NCBI RefSeq assembly: GCF_024296685.1
Contig: NZ_CP100763.1
Location: 3,596,001 to 3,660,000, forward strand
From: Natrinema marinum
Lineage (GTDB): Archaea; Halobacteriota; Halobacteria; Halobacteriales; Natrialbaceae
Reading direction: 5' to 3'
DNA length: 64,000 bases
Part shown: positions 25,110-34,069 of the stretch, piece after piece
How the letters are laid out: every line of letters starts with the position of its first letter
How positions within the stretch are numbered: position 1 is the first letter of the stretch
Notes under the pieces: generated by a model
What the model was told of the DNA's origin: nothing
Seen by the model: only the letters and a program-made list of their open reading frames with translations
Database searches by the model: none
Made by a program: the position numbers and the translations under genes

Positions 25110-25337
25110 TCACTTCGGTAGTTCGATCTCGTGGACCTCCTCGGTGAGGTCGTCGGTCGAACTCACCGGTCCGCGCAGGAAGATCGTCTGGTAGATCAGC
25201 GCGATACCGATGAGCGCCGCCGCCGGTACCGTGACTGCCGTCGAGAGCGCCGTGAGGGCCCCGGCGGCGAACCCGAGCACCAGACTCGCCAGAATCCCGA
25301 GGAGGATCAGATCGTAGTACTGGATCGAGAGTCGCAT
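25110..25337 (-). CDS. Small two-helix membrane protein
   Basis: 75 aa. MRLSIQYYDLILLGILASLVLGFAAGALT and TAVTVPAAALIGIALIYQTIFLRG are two transmembrane helices, followed by an acidic C-terminal tail (DDLTEEVHEIEL). Conserved small proteins of this shape are common in Halobacteria. No family or function recognised. It follows the Usp gene on the same strand with a 91-base gap. Confidence 0.6.
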   Translation of the reverse strand: MRLSIQYYDLILLGILASLVLGFAAGALTALSTAVTVPAAALIGIALIYQTIFLRGPVSSTDDLTEEVHEIELPK

Positions 25338-25490
25338 ACTGGGTCATACGTGCCCAGCAAGCAAAAATTCGCTCCCGGACCCCGACGCCCGCACCGTCGA
25401 TCGCCGTCGGGGGTTCGGCGCCCTCTCGAGCGCTGTCCGCCGCGGCGGTCCGTCGGTGCAAATTTAACGCTTCCGCGCCACTGCCCGACA

Positions 25491-26759
25491 ATGCCATCGC
25501 TTCCGGTCGAAGTGTTGCTCGGCCTCTATCTCGGTCTCCTGACCGGCATCGTCCCCGCGTTCGTCGCCGGCTCGCTGGGCTTTCTCGTGCGCTACTTCAC
25601 GGGCGTCACCCTCCCCGGCTTCGGTGTCGTCGTCCTCGCGCTGTCGATCGCCAGCGTCCAGGGTGGCCTGCTCGGTCTCGTCGAACCGACGATCGCCCAG
25701 TCGCCGCGGCTGCTGGTCGCCGTGCTCGTCGTGCTCATGCTCGCGCTCTACGCCCACAGCCAGGGCGACAAACTCGGCTCGGAGCTCCCTCGCCGGCTCT
25801 CCTTTACCCGCCTCCGCCAGCGGACCCTCTCGGCCGACGTGGTCGAACTCGTCGGCGCGGTCGGCCAGGTCACCGTCCGGCCGACCGGCGAGATCCGGGA
25901 CATGGAGGGATATCCGCCGCTGTCGCCCGCCCTCCGGCGCACCCTCAAGTCCGGCTCCTGGCGGCTCCCCGCCGATCTCCCGCTCTCGGAACTCGAGGCT
26001 CGCCTCGAGGAACGGCTCCGGACGGATCACGACTTCGCGGACGTCGATGTCGCGATCAGCGAGCGCGCCCGGGCGACGATCGCGGCGGCGCCGCCGTCGG
26101 GTAGCCTCTCGCGGCGCGTTACGGGGAGCCAGCGTGCCGTCTCGATCGCGACGCTCGTCCCGACGGGGCTGGCTCGCGGCGACGAGGTGGCCGTCCGAAC
26201 GGGCGAGCGCTCGATTACCGGGACGGTGCTGAGCGCCCGGACCGAGATCGACGACGAGGGGGCCGCGCCCACCCTCGAGGCGTCCGCGGACGACGATGTC
26301 GCGGCCACCGACGGCGGCGAGGACGCAGAGCTCGCCGTTTCCGAGCCCAAGCCGAACGCGGCGACCGCCGGCGGGCCGGGACGGGTCACCCTCGCCGTTG
26401 CGCGCCGGGACGTGAAGGCCATACTCGAGGCCGACTCGCCGCGGCTCGTCGTCCGCTCTCGCGGCACGAGCCGCGAGTTCGAGGCGTTCTCGCTGGTCAA
26501 ACGCGAGGGGTACGCCGTTCGCCGACTCACCGTCGGCGCGGCCGGCGCGGGCGTCGAGGCGGACGACGTGGCCACGCCCGCCTCGGCCACGGACGTGACG
26601 GTCCTCGCGGTGCGACGCCAGGGCAGCGAGACCGGCGGCCGCCGCCACGGCTGGGTGTTCGGCCCCGGCATCGAACGCCGACTCGAGGCCGGCGACGAGG
26701 CCTTCGTCGCGGGTCCCGAGGAGCCGATAGAGGCCTTCGTGGAGGCGATCGCACGATGA
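25491..26759 (+). CDS. Membrane-anchored RCK_C-type potassium-transport regulator
   Basis: 422 aa from the ATG at 25491, 27 bases after an AATTTAA box. Three N-terminal helices (VLLGLYLGLLTGIVPAFVAGSLGFLVRYF, FGVVVLALSIASV, LLVAVLVVLMLALYAHSQ) lead to a cytosolic part containing RRLSFTRLRQRTLSADVVELVGAVGQVTVRPTGEI, a domain like the C-terminal lobe of TrkA (RCK_C), and further beta-rich repeats (SIATLVPTGLARGDEVAVRTG and RVTLAVARRDVKAILEADSPRLVVRSRGT). Haloarchaea often annotate such proteins as TrkA-C potassium transport proteins. There is no pore. It overlaps the next gene by four bases. Confidence 0.75.
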   Translation: MPSLPVEVLLGLYLGLLTGIVPAFVAGSLGFLVRYFTGVTLPGFGVVVLALSIASVQGGLLGLVEPTIAQSPRLLVAVLVVLMLALYAHSQGDKLGSELPRRLSFTRLRQRTLSADVVELVGAVGQVTVRPTGEIRDMEGYPPLSPALRRTLKSGSWRLPADLPLSELEARLEERLRTDHDFADVDVAISERARATIAAAPPSGSLSRRVTGSQRAVSIATLVPTGLARGDEVAVRTGERSITGTVLSARTEIDDEGAAPTLEASADDDVAATDGGEDAELAVSEPKPNAATAGGPGRVTLAVARRDVKAILEADSPRLVVRSRGTSREFEAFSLVKREGYAVRRLTVGAAGAGVEADDVATPASATDVTVLAVRRQGSETGGRRHGWVFGPGIERRLEAGDEAFVAGPEEPIEAFVEAIAR

Positions 26760-28042
26760 TCGAGCCCGTTCTCGCGCAGGCGATCTCGACGGAGACGCTG
26801 GCGACGGCGATCGTCCGGATCGCCGGCCTGGCCGCGCTTTCGGCCGTCGCGGCGGCCGTCGCGGCCGTTACCTACCGCTGGTACAGCGCCACCGGAATCG
26901 CGGACGGGGTCGCCGTCCTCGTCGGGGTCACGGTCGTCGCCCTCTTGTTGAACACCCAGACCGCGCTGCAGCAGGCGATTCTCGACGATACGGGGCTGCT
27001 CGAGCCCGGTACCGCGGTCTATACCGTCGGGGCGTTCGCCGCCAGCGCGATCGCCGCCGACGCCGGGCGGCGGCTGGGCGATTTCCTCGCCCGGGACGTG
27101 TTCATGGTCGCAACGCCGCGGACGATCACCGAAGTCACCCAGCTCGTCCGGTCGGCCGGCCGCGTGATCACCGTCGATCTCCCCGACGAAATCGCGGACA
27201 TCGACGGCTACGATCCCGTCGACGAGTCGGTCAAAGCGGAGCTCGCCGGCCAGACCTTGCTCTTCCCGCGTCGACTCACCGTCGATCAGCTCCGCGAGCG
27301 GCTGATCGCCCGCCTCGAGCGCGACTTCGGGGTCGGCCACGTCGATGTCGATCTCGAAGTGGACGGGACGATCGACTACCTCGCGGTCGGGGGCCGACAG
27401 GCGGGGATCGGCCCGACGCTCGCGCCGGGCACCGTCGCTGTCGCGCTCGAGGCCGATCCGGCGGCCGACGCCAGCCCGGGCGACGCGGTGCGCATCTGGA
27501 CGCGCGACGAGGAGGGCGGGACCGCCAAACGGGTCGCCGGCGGCGAACTGCGCGCGAGCGCCGACGACGTGGTGACCGTCGCGCTGGACGCCGACGACGC
27601 CCGCGACCTCGAGCCCGACCGGGAGTATCGGCTCGTCACGCTGCCGGGTAGCCCGGACGCCGAGCGCGACCTCGTCTCTCTGCTCCGGGCGGCCGACGAG
27701 ACCGTGACGACCGTCGCCGTCGAGCCCGACGATCCGCTCGCGGGCGTAGCGATCGACGCGTTGCCGGTGCTCGTGGTAGCCCTCGAGCGCGAGGGAGACG
27801 ACGGCGACGAGACGCTTGCGCTGCCGGCCGGCGACGTTCGACTCGCGGCCGGCGACACCGCGTACGTTCTCGGCCGACCCGACGCGTTGCGCCGAGTGAC
27901 CGAGCGAACGCTGGTCGTGACTCGGGACGACGAGGAGGACGAGCCCGCTTCTGCCGATCAGGGAGCGGAGTCGGACGGTGCCGGCGGCTCTAACGCCGAC
28001 TCCGACCTCGAACGCGAGCCGGAACGGCCGCGAGAGCGGTAG
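26756..28042 (+). CDS. Second membrane RCK_C-type protein
   Basis: 428 aa, starting four bases before the end of its relative (ATGATGA-type overlap). It has the same layout: N-terminal helices (IAGLAALSAVAAAVAAVTY, VAVLVGVTVVALLLNTQTAL, GAFAASAIAADAG), then the shared block DFLARDVFMVATPRTITEVTQLVRSAGRVITVDLPDEIADIDGYDPVDESVKAELAGQTLLFPRRLTVDQL (parallel to RTLSADVV... in the first), and RCK_C-like repeats. The C-terminal end is acidic. The two probably form a heteromeric regulatory complex, perhaps for the K+ channel at 23318 (inference). Confidence 0.75.
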   Translation: MIEPVLAQAISTETLATAIVRIAGLAALSAVAAAVAAVTYRWYSATGIADGVAVLVGVTVVALLLNTQTALQQAILDDTGLLEPGTAVYTVGAFAASAIAADAGRRLGDFLARDVFMVATPRTITEVTQLVRSAGRVITVDLPDEIADIDGYDPVDESVKAELAGQTLLFPRRLTVDQLRERLIARLERDFGVGHVDVDLEVDGTIDYLAVGGRQAGIGPTLAPGTVAVALEADPAADASPGDAVRIWTRDEEGGTAKRVAGGELRASADDVVTVALDADDARDLEPDREYRLVTLPGSPDAERDLVSLLRAADETVTTVAVEPDDPLAGVAIDALPVLVVALEREGDDGDETLALPAGDVRLAAGDTAYVLGRPDALRRVTERTLVVTRDDEEDEPASADQGAESDGAGGSNADSDLEREPERPRER

Positions 28043-28073
28043 CTACTTGCCGCCGGCACCGATAGCGCCACGT

Positions 28074-28355
28074 ATGCCCACGGAGTGGAAGCTGTTCGCC
28101 GACCTCGCCGAACGCGCGGGCGACAAACACGTGACCGTCGACGCCGGGGCCGGCGACACCGTCGGCGACGCCCTCGAGCAACTCGTCGCGGACCGGCCCG
28201 ATCTCGAGGGCCGCGTGCTCGAAGACGGCGAACTGCGCTCGCAGATCAACGTGTTACGGAACGGAACGAACGTGCTCGTCGAGGAAGAGGGGATGGAGAC
28301 GGTGCTCGAGGAGGACGACGAATTAGCGCTGTTCCCGCCGGTCAGCGGTGGATAG
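28074..28355 (+). CDS. Small archaeal modifier protein SAMP1-type
   Basis: 93 aa ubiquitin-like protein from the ATG at 28074. MPTEWKLFADLAERAGDKHVTVDAGAGDTVGDALEQLVADRP then GQINVLRNGTNVL-like LRSQINVLRNGTNVLVEEEGMETVLEEDDELALFPPVSGG. It ends in the diglycine needed for E1 (UbaA) adenylation, sampylation and molybdopterin biosynthesis, as in Haloferax SAMP1. The gene may be its own transcript; it follows the second RCK_C gene by 31 bases. The beta-grasp fold is ThiS/MoaD-like. Confidence 0.93.
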   Translation: MPTEWKLFADLAERAGDKHVTVDAGAGDTVGDALEQLVADRPDLEGRVLEDGELRSQINVLRNGTNVLVEEEGMETVLEEDDELALFPPVSGG

Positions 28356-28360
28356 GTTTT

Positions 28361-29305
28361 TCACCGGTCTCCAGTCAGATCGATCCCCAATACGAAATCC
28401 GGTTCTTCGGAGAGATCGGCTCCCGTCGCGGCGGCGTCGGTGACGAATCGTGCGGTCTCGGGGATCGCGATGCGAGTCTCGTCGGCCTCGAGCGTGGCCG
28501 CGTCCCTGGCGACCGCGGCGAACAGCGAGCGCGCGGCGTCGACGCCGTCCCACGCGCCGAGGCCGTACTCGGCCCACGTCTCCGTCTCGTCCGAATCGGT
28601 CTCGTCGGCCGTTCGCTCGACGGTCCGGGTTCTGTAACCGACGCCCGCGAGCCCGCCGTCGCTCTCGACGGCGAAGACGGCCGTCTCGTCGGCCAGCCGC
28701 TCGAAATCGTCGCGAGTGAGTTCGCGGACGGCCCACGATTCCTCGGGGGCGAGCCCCAGCCCGTCCAAGTGCTCGCGCGCGTCGCTGTGGGTCCAGTACC
28801 GCCAGGCCGCGGTGGGGTCGCTCGAGACGCGATACGGTCCCGTGGCGTCGGGATCGGGCTCCGGGTGGGCGAACCGGAACTCGGTGACCGGTTCGTAGCC
28901 ACTGGCTCGCGCCGCGCCCAGCGAGACCGCGTTCCACGAGAAGACCATCACCCGGCCGACGGTCGCACCCTGCTCGCGGCCCCACTCGAAGGTCGCCTCG
29001 TTCAGCCGTCGGCTTACACCCTGTCGGCGATAGTCCGCCGCGACACGCATCCCTTGGAACCAGGCCTCATCCGGCGAGAGCATGACACCCTGGACGATGC
29101 CCGCGGCCTCGCCGTCGACCTCAGCGAGGAAGGTCTTCTTGCCTCGGCCCGACGCGTCCTCGAGCCAATCGTGGTAGATCCGCGGGATGTAGTCGCCGCC
29201 GCGTTCGGGCCAGATGTCGCTCGTGAAGTCGGCGACGGCCTCGTAATCGTCGTGGGTTGCGCGGCGGATCTCGATGGACGGGTCCGCGTCTGCGTTAGCT
29301 GGCAT
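28361..29305 (-). CDS. GNAT family N-acetyltransferase
   Basis: 314 aa. The N-terminal GNAT core is clear: IEIRRATHDDYEAVADFTSDIWPERGGDYIPRIYHDWLED, then GIVQGVMLSPDEAWFQGMRVAADYRRQGVSRRLNEATFEWGREQG, where RVAADYRRQGVSRRL is the acetyl-CoA-binding Q/RxxGxG/A motif. A second half (residues about 150-310) has weaker similarity to a GNAT repeat (ESWAVRELTRDDFERLADETAVF). Substrate unknown. Cytosolic. It is convergent with SAMP1, six bases apart. Confidence 0.9.
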   Translation of the reverse strand: MPANADADPSIEIRRATHDDYEAVADFTSDIWPERGGDYIPRIYHDWLEDASGRGKKTFLAEVDGEAAGIVQGVMLSPDEAWFQGMRVAADYRRQGVSRRLNEATFEWGREQGATVGRVMVFSWNAVSLGAARASGYEPVTEFRFAHPEPDPDATGPYRVSSDPTAAWRYWTHSDAREHLDGLGLAPEESWAVRELTRDDFERLADETAVFAVESDGGLAGVGYRTRTVERTADETDSDETETWAEYGLGAWDGVDAARSLFAAVARDAATLEADETRIAIPETARFVTDAAATGADLSEEPDFVLGIDLTGDR

Positions 29306-29615
29306 CGGTCGGTGAACGATAGCATCTCATGCGGTCCGTCGGGAAAGTGCTTCGCAGGAGTGGCAGTGGCGCGCGCTGACGAGCGATGGAGCCGATGGCG
29401 AACCGCCTGACGACTGCGTGCGAGGTCTTTGCGAGCCTCCGAGCGAACGAGCGAATCGGCTGGCGAGGGCGTGGCTATCCCCTGCCGCCAGCGCGAGTAG
29501 ACCGCTTTTCTCCGTAATCGAAATCGATGTGAGGAAGTCATAGAACAATCTCCTGGCGTTCTTTTCACCTGGGCTATCTGTTCACTACATATGCTTACTT
29601 AATGCGGCGAGAGAA
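29306..29615. other. 310-base gap with repeat-like sequence
   Basis: No gene. The part near 29370-29475 is rich in short GAGCGA/AGCGAACGAGCGA runs, similar in style to degenerate intergenic repeats of Halobacteria; the minus reading is Arg-rich, not protein-like. From 29520 onward AT content rises sharply toward the MFS gene. It may mark the edge of an acquired segment. Confidence 0.35.
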
Positions 29616-30782
29616 TCACACGATCTCGAAGACCACCAACAGGACAAGTGCGGCGGCCACGAACGACAGACCCGCCAAGAACGCCCAAGCGACTCCGTAC
29701 CCGTTCGCATCGATGAGGTATCCGAACGTCGGTGGTGCGAACAACCCGCTGACGGTCATAGCCAACTGGCCCGCGGCCGAAGCCGCTCCAAGTTTTTCGT
29801 CGCTGACAAGTGTCGAGATACAGGAGTAGTACAGCCCAGTTGAACCGAGGACGAACACGCCGAGGCAAGCAAACACCAGACCCGCTGTGAGCGGCGTCGT
29901 GGTCAGCGGAAGCAGCAAAAACAACACGCCACCACCCGCCGCCTGAACGACCAATATCGCGCCCGTTCGTGCTCGCGGCGTCCCGGGAAGGATATCCGCT
30001 AACGTACCGACGACGATCTTGCCAGCGCTATTAACGGCCTGCACCGACGCGAGAACGAGTCCGCCCGTTGCGACGGTCGCTCCGATCGATTCGTCGATAA
30101 AGAGGACAGTGTACCCAGTTGTCGTGTAGAACGCAGCGCCGATACACATGCCTGCCGGTAACAGAACGAGATACGTACGATTCGATAGCAATCCTCGAAA
30201 ATCGGGCGACGTCATATCGGCCCGGGACGCTCTCCGATACACGAAAAAGAACGTGACAGTGGTTATGAGTCCGACCCCCGCAGCGACGAGGAATCCGAAT
30301 TGCCAGAAGAACCGGCCGGCGAGCCCCGTAATGAGAACGGCGCCGATAGCGCTTCCGACGGTCGGACCGATCTGTTTGATCCCGATCGCACGGTGATGGC
30401 GTTCCGCGTCGATCTGGTCGAAAATCGCCTTGTTCGTCCCCGGCGTGGCACTGCCATACATCGAACCGAGGAGAAAGACGGCAGCCAGAAACAGCCAGTA
30501 GGTGGGAGCGACAGCGACCAGGAGCACACCCGATGCGAGTCCGGCTAAGCCGGCGCTTAGCGTCCGACGTTCTCCGAACCGATCGGTCGCAACGCCGAAG
30601 GGCAACAAGAAGACCGCGTAGCCGAGTGTCAGTGCACTAATCACGAGGCCGACCTCGAAACTGGACAAACTGAACGCGTCTCGAAAGAGCGGCGTGCCAG
30701 CGTAGATCGCATAATAGCAGACACTGGCGGCGATGTGCCACCCAGTCACGGTCAGTACGATCCGCCAAAACCGAGAGAGCAT
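29616..30782 (-). CDS. MFS transporter, possibly recently acquired
   Basis: 388 aa with 12 helices and the typical MFS loop: SALTLGYAVFLLPFGVATDRFGERRTLSAGLAGLASGVLLV, where GVATDRFGERR is the motif-A region. It has FGFLVAAGVGLITTVTFFFVYRRASRADMTSPDFRGLLSNRTYLVLL in the central loop and QAVNSAGKIVVGTLADILPG in the second half. Substrate unknown. The DNA is visibly less GC-rich than neighbours and flanked by gaps on both sides, pointing to transfer. A TATA box (AATAAACC, 30803-30810) precedes the ATG by about 26 bases. Confidence 0.9.
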   Translation of the reverse strand: MLSRFWRIVLTVTGWHIAASVCYYAIYAGTPLFRDAFSLSSFEVGLVISALTLGYAVFLLPFGVATDRFGERRTLSAGLAGLASGVLLVAVAPTYWLFLAAVFLLGSMYGSATPGTNKAIFDQIDAERHHRAIGIKQIGPTVGSAIGAVLITGLAGRFFWQFGFLVAAGVGLITTVTFFFVYRRASRADMTSPDFRGLLSNRTYLVLLPAGMCIGAAFYTTTGYTVLFIDESIGATVATGGLVLASVQAVNSAGKIVVGTLADILPGTPRARTGAILVVQAAGGGVLFLLLPLTTTPLTAGLVFACLGVFVLGSTGLYYSCISTLVSDEKLGAASAAGQLAMTVSGLFAPPTFGYLIDANGYGVAWAFLAGLSFVAAALVLLVVFEIV

Positions 30783-30982
30783 GATGGTGACTCAAACCAC
30801 GGTTTATTAGCTATACCGGTCAAACGTACCGGGACGTCCTCTCAGTCCGTTACATAGGGCCTCTGTACTTGCCGTTCGTCGGGTAGTCGCGGAGCGGTAC
30901 GAGAACGGTCTCTGGCACTCTCGAGATCGATGCGGCAAAATCAATCCGGGAACTCCTCACGGGGTCCGTCTCGAGTTCCCCG

Positions 30983-32251
30983 TCACTCCCAGGGAACCGA
31001 CCGCTCCTGAATCTCGCCCGCCAGCGACGTTCCCATCGCCTCTTCGACGTCTTCGCTGTTTTCGAGCGCCCACATCAACTTCACTTTCGCCGTCCCCGGG
31101 AGCGTGTCGCCCGCCTCGACGACGCCTGCCTCGAGTAAGTCCCGTCCCGTATCGTAGACCCGGTCGCAGACCCGTCCCTCGAGACACTGGCTGGTCATGA
31201 CGACCGTCGTCCCGTTCTCGACCAACTCCTCGATGCGGGGAATAAGATCGGTGTGGACGTGGCCCAGTCCCGTCCCCTCGATGATCAGGCCCTCGCTGCC
31301 TTCGACCACGTCGAGGAACGCGGGGTCCATGCCGGGCGTGAACTTGACGAGTTCCACGTCGGCCTCGAGATCGAGGGTGCGCTCGAGGTCGACCGCGCCG
31401 CGTTCCCGATGGTCACGCCGGAACGAGACCGTCACGTCGTCGCTCGTCTCGTAATCGACGTCGCCCAGCGGCGCCGCGCCGACCGTCTCGAAGGCGTCGC
31501 GGCGCGAGGTGTGGTTCTTCCGCACGCGCGTCCCGCGGTGGAGCGCACAGCGGTCGTCGGATTCGGAGGCGTGCATGCAGACCAGCACCTCCGCGCAGTC
31601 GCTTTTCGCGGCCTCGACGGCCGAGACGGCGTTCATCACGTTGTCCGACGAGGGCCGGTCGGCCGAGCGCTGCGAGCCGGTGAAGACGATCGGGACCGGC
31701 GTCTCGAGCATGAAGGCAAGCGCGGACGCGGAGTACTGCATCGTGTCGGTGCCGTGCATGACGACGACGCCGTCCGCGCCGGCTTCGATCTCCTCGGCGA
31801 CGGCCGCGGCGAGGTCCCGCCAGAGCGGCGGCTCCATGTTCTCCGAGAGGATGTTGGCGACGACGCGACCGCGGTAGTTCGCCCGGCCCGCGAGATCCGG
31901 CACCGCTCGCAGCACGTCCTCGGCGTCGAACTGCGCGGTGACCGCGCCGGTGCGGTAGTCGACCGTCGAGGCGATCGTCCCGCCGGTCGAGATGAGCGAG
32001 ATCGTCGGCAGGTCGTCGTCGAACTCGATTTCGGAGTCGGCCGCCTCGCTATCGGGCCCCGTCGAGTCCGTCCCGTCGATCTCATAGACGTCCTCCGCGA
32101 GGACCGAGACGTCGGCTTCGTCGCGGTCGACGCCGACGTTGTAGCCGCCCTCGAGTTTCACCACGAGGTGGTCGTCCGTGCTCGAGGGGAGCAACACGCC
32201 TTCGTACGTGCGATCCGCGCGGTCGACGCGGACGCGGTCGCCTGGGTTCAT
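30983..32251 (-). CDS. gatD: Glu-tRNA(Gln) amidotransferase subunit D
   Basis: 422 aa, the usual archaeal GatD length. An N-terminal barrel ([42 protein letters not shown]) precedes the type I asparaginase-like core: [23 protein letters not shown] (Thr nucleophile in GGTIAS), [16 protein letters not shown] (second catalytic Thr in GTDTM), and [12 protein letters not shown]. With GatE it converts Glu-tRNA(Gln) to Gln-tRNA(Gln); GatE is not in the window. The enzyme is cytosolic and essential in archaea lacking GlnRS. Confidence 0.95.
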   Translation of the reverse strand: MNPGDRVRVDRADRTYEGVLLPSSTDDHLVVKLEGGYNVGVDRDEADVSVLAEDVYEIDGTDSTGPDSEAADSEIEFDDDLPTISLISTGGTIASTVDYRTGAVTAQFDAEDVLRAVPDLAGRANYRGRVVANILSENMEPPLWRDLAAAVAEEIEAGADGVVVMHGTDTMQYSASALAFMLETPVPIVFTGSQRSADRPSSDNVMNAVSAVEAAKSDCAEVLVCMHASESDDRCALHRGTRVRKNHTSRRDAFETVGAAPLGDVDYETSDDVTVSFRRDHRERGAVDLERTLDLEADVELVKFTPGMDPAFLDVVEGSEGLIIEGTGLGHVHTDLIPRIEELVENGTTVVMTSQCLEGRVCDRVYDTGRDLLEAGVVEAGDTLPGTAKVKLMWALENSEDVEEAMGTSLAGEIQERSVPWE

Positions 32252-32379
32252 GCGTCGTCGTTGCGCGGCGGCGGACTTGAAGGCACGCTTTCGGCGGAGC
32301 GCGATCGATCCGGTCCGACCCGCCGGTCACGACCGGGGCCGAGCGGGGAAACCCCGCTCTCGAGAAACGTCGCTAAACG

Positions 32380-32390
32380 CAACAAATAAA
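32380..32390 (+). promoter_or_regulatory. Promoter box of mfnA
   Basis: AACAAATAAAC, the only AT-rich run before the ATG, lies about 25-35 bases upstream, as expected for a leaderless transcript. Confidence 0.5.
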
Positions 32391-32414
32391 CCGACGACGA
32401 AGTACATACGTGAT

Positions 32415-33500
32415 ATGCAAATCGAGCCGCAAGCGTTCGACCGGGTTCTCTCGTCGATGTGTACGGAACCTCACCCGGCGGCGCGCGACGCGGCCGAGCG
32501 GTTTCTCGCGACGAACCCCGGCGATCCCGGCACCTATCCGAACGTCTCCGCGCTCGAGGACGACGCGGTCTCCCTCCTCGGCGAGATCGCCGGTATGGAC
32601 GAGCCGGCGGGCTACATCACCAGCGGCGGGACGGAGGCCAATATTCAGGCCGTCCGAATCGCCCGCGAGCGGGCCGACACCCGATCGCCGAACGTCGTCA
32701 TGCCCGAGTCGGGCCACTTCAGCTTCCAGAAGGCCGCCGACCTGCTCGGCATCGAACTGCGCATCGTGCCGACCGACGACCGTCATCGCGCGGATCTCGA
32801 GGCCGTCCGCGCCTCGGTCGACGAGGACACCGCCGCGGTGATCGGCGTCGCGGGAACCACCGAGTACGGCCGCGTCGACCCCATTCCGGACCTCGCCGAA
32901 ATTGCGCGATCGGTCGACGCGATGTGCCACGTCGACGCCGCCTGGGGCGGCTTCGTGCTCCCGTTTACCGACTACGACTGGCACTTCGACCACGCCGCGA
33001 TCGACACGATGGCCATCGATCCGCACAAGATGGGCCAAGCCGCGGTGCCCGCCGGCGGACTGCTCGTCCGCGATTCCACCCTGCTCGACGAACTCGCCGT
33101 CGACACGCCTTATCTCGAGTCGACCTCGCAGGCGACCCTGACCGGGACCCGCTCGGGTGCGGGTGTCGCCAGCGCCGTCGCCGCGATGGAGGAACTGTGG
33201 CCCGAGGGCTACCGCCGCCAGTACGTCCGCTCGCAGAACAACGCCGAGTGGCTCGCCGACGCCTTGGAGAAGCGCGGCTACCGGGTCGCCGACCCGACCC
33301 TGCCGCTGGTCGCGGCCGACGTGCCCCGATCGACGTTCGACGCGTTGCGCGCCAAGGGCTGGCGCATCTCGAGAACCGCGACCGGCGAGCTTCGGGTGGT
33401 CTGCATGCCCCACGTCACCCGCGAGATGCTGGCCTCCTTCATCGGGGATTTGGATCGGCTCGAGGTGCGTGCGAGCGTGCCCGTCGTGAGCGACGATTAG
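32415..33500 (+). CDS. mfnA: L-tyrosine/L-aspartate decarboxylase
   Basis: 361 aa, MfnA-type PLP enzyme from the ATG 27 bases after an ACAAATAAAC promoter box. The fold is clear: [68 protein letters not shown]-like block ([16 protein letters not shown]), [14 protein letters not shown], and the PLP lysine in [18 protein letters not shown]. In methanogens it makes tyramine for methanofuran; in haloarchaea, which lack that cofactor, it is taken to be the aspartate decarboxylase that gives beta-alanine for CoA. That functional choice follows from the family, not the sequence itself. Confidence 0.93.
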   Translation: MQIEPQAFDRVLSSMCTEPHPAARDAAERFLATNPGDPGTYPNVSALEDDAVSLLGEIAGMDEPAGYITSGGTEANIQAVRIARERADTRSPNVVMPESGHFSFQKAADLLGIELRIVPTDDRHRADLEAVRASVDEDTAAVIGVAGTTEYGRVDPIPDLAEIARSVDAMCHVDAAWGGFVLPFTDYDWHFDHAAIDTMAIDPHKMGQAAVPAGGLLVRDSTLLDELAVDTPYLESTSQATLTGTRSGAGVASAVAAMEELWPEGYRRQYVRSQNNAEWLADALEKRGYRVADPTLPLVAADVPRSTFDALRAKGWRISRTATGELRVVCMPHVTREMLASFIGDLDRLEVRASVPVVSDD

Positions 33501-33625
33501 AGGCTATCGGGGCCTCGCTGCTCGGCACTTTTGACATCCCCGACGTGATCGGTACGGCTGTACCCTACCAATGGTGCGGCCACTGCCGGCATCGTGTTTA
33601 ATAGCAACTCAAACAATATAGTGGT

Positions 33626-33805
33626 ATGACAACTTCGGGTGGCGATCCGCCGAGACCGCGGTTCTACGTCTCGAATCCCGACACCGAGGAATACGTCTCT
33701 GTCGTCGAGTCGACCCCATCGCCGTGGCAACACGCGGTGCGGCGACTCGTAGCCGTCTTCCGTCGCCTTCTCGAACCGGTCCGAGCGTTCTGGTCGCCGG
33801 ACTGA
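33626..33805 (+). CDS. 59-aa microprotein of unknown function
   Basis: The ATG at 33626 starts a short reading frame to TGA at 33803-33805: MTTSGGDPPRPRFYVSN, then a middle TEEYVSVVESTPSPWQHAV and a basic amphipathic C terminus RRLVAVFRRLLEPVRAFW. A TTTAATAG box (33597-33604) lies about 25 bases upstream, as for leaderless genes nearby, which is the main support that it is real. The basic amphipathic end suggests membrane or nucleic acid contact. No homologue recognised. It sits alone in the gap before metG. Confidence 0.5.
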   Translation: MTTSGGDPPRPRFYVSNPDTEEYVSVVESTPSPWQHAVRRLVAVFRRLLEPVRAFWSPD

Positions 33806-34069
33806 TCGAGCTCGAGCTTGCGGCGGTCTATCACCGTACCCTCGGACGAACGGCGACGAGACCGCTGCTGGATGGTCACACAGAACCGGGACGCGTGAAC
33901 GTCTTTCGGGCCGTTCGCGAAGACCTCGCGCGATGTCGAGGTTCGTTCGCTCGTCGCTCACTGCCTTCTGCGCACGCCACCGCGCGTGAGCGTCCTCCGA
34001 GTCGATACCGATCGCCGCCGGGCGATCGAAACCGGCGGGTTTTACGCTCGCGAGCGCAACGTGACGACC

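Noticed and set aside
28085-29410. 441-codon plus-strand frame opposite the GNAT gene
   Set aside because: Arg/Gly-rich shadow running through SAMP1 in a wrong frame and across the GNAT gene.
29306-29615. Insertion sequence remnant beside the MFS gene
   Set aside because: No transposase motif or terminal inverted repeats could be identified, only short degenerate repeats.
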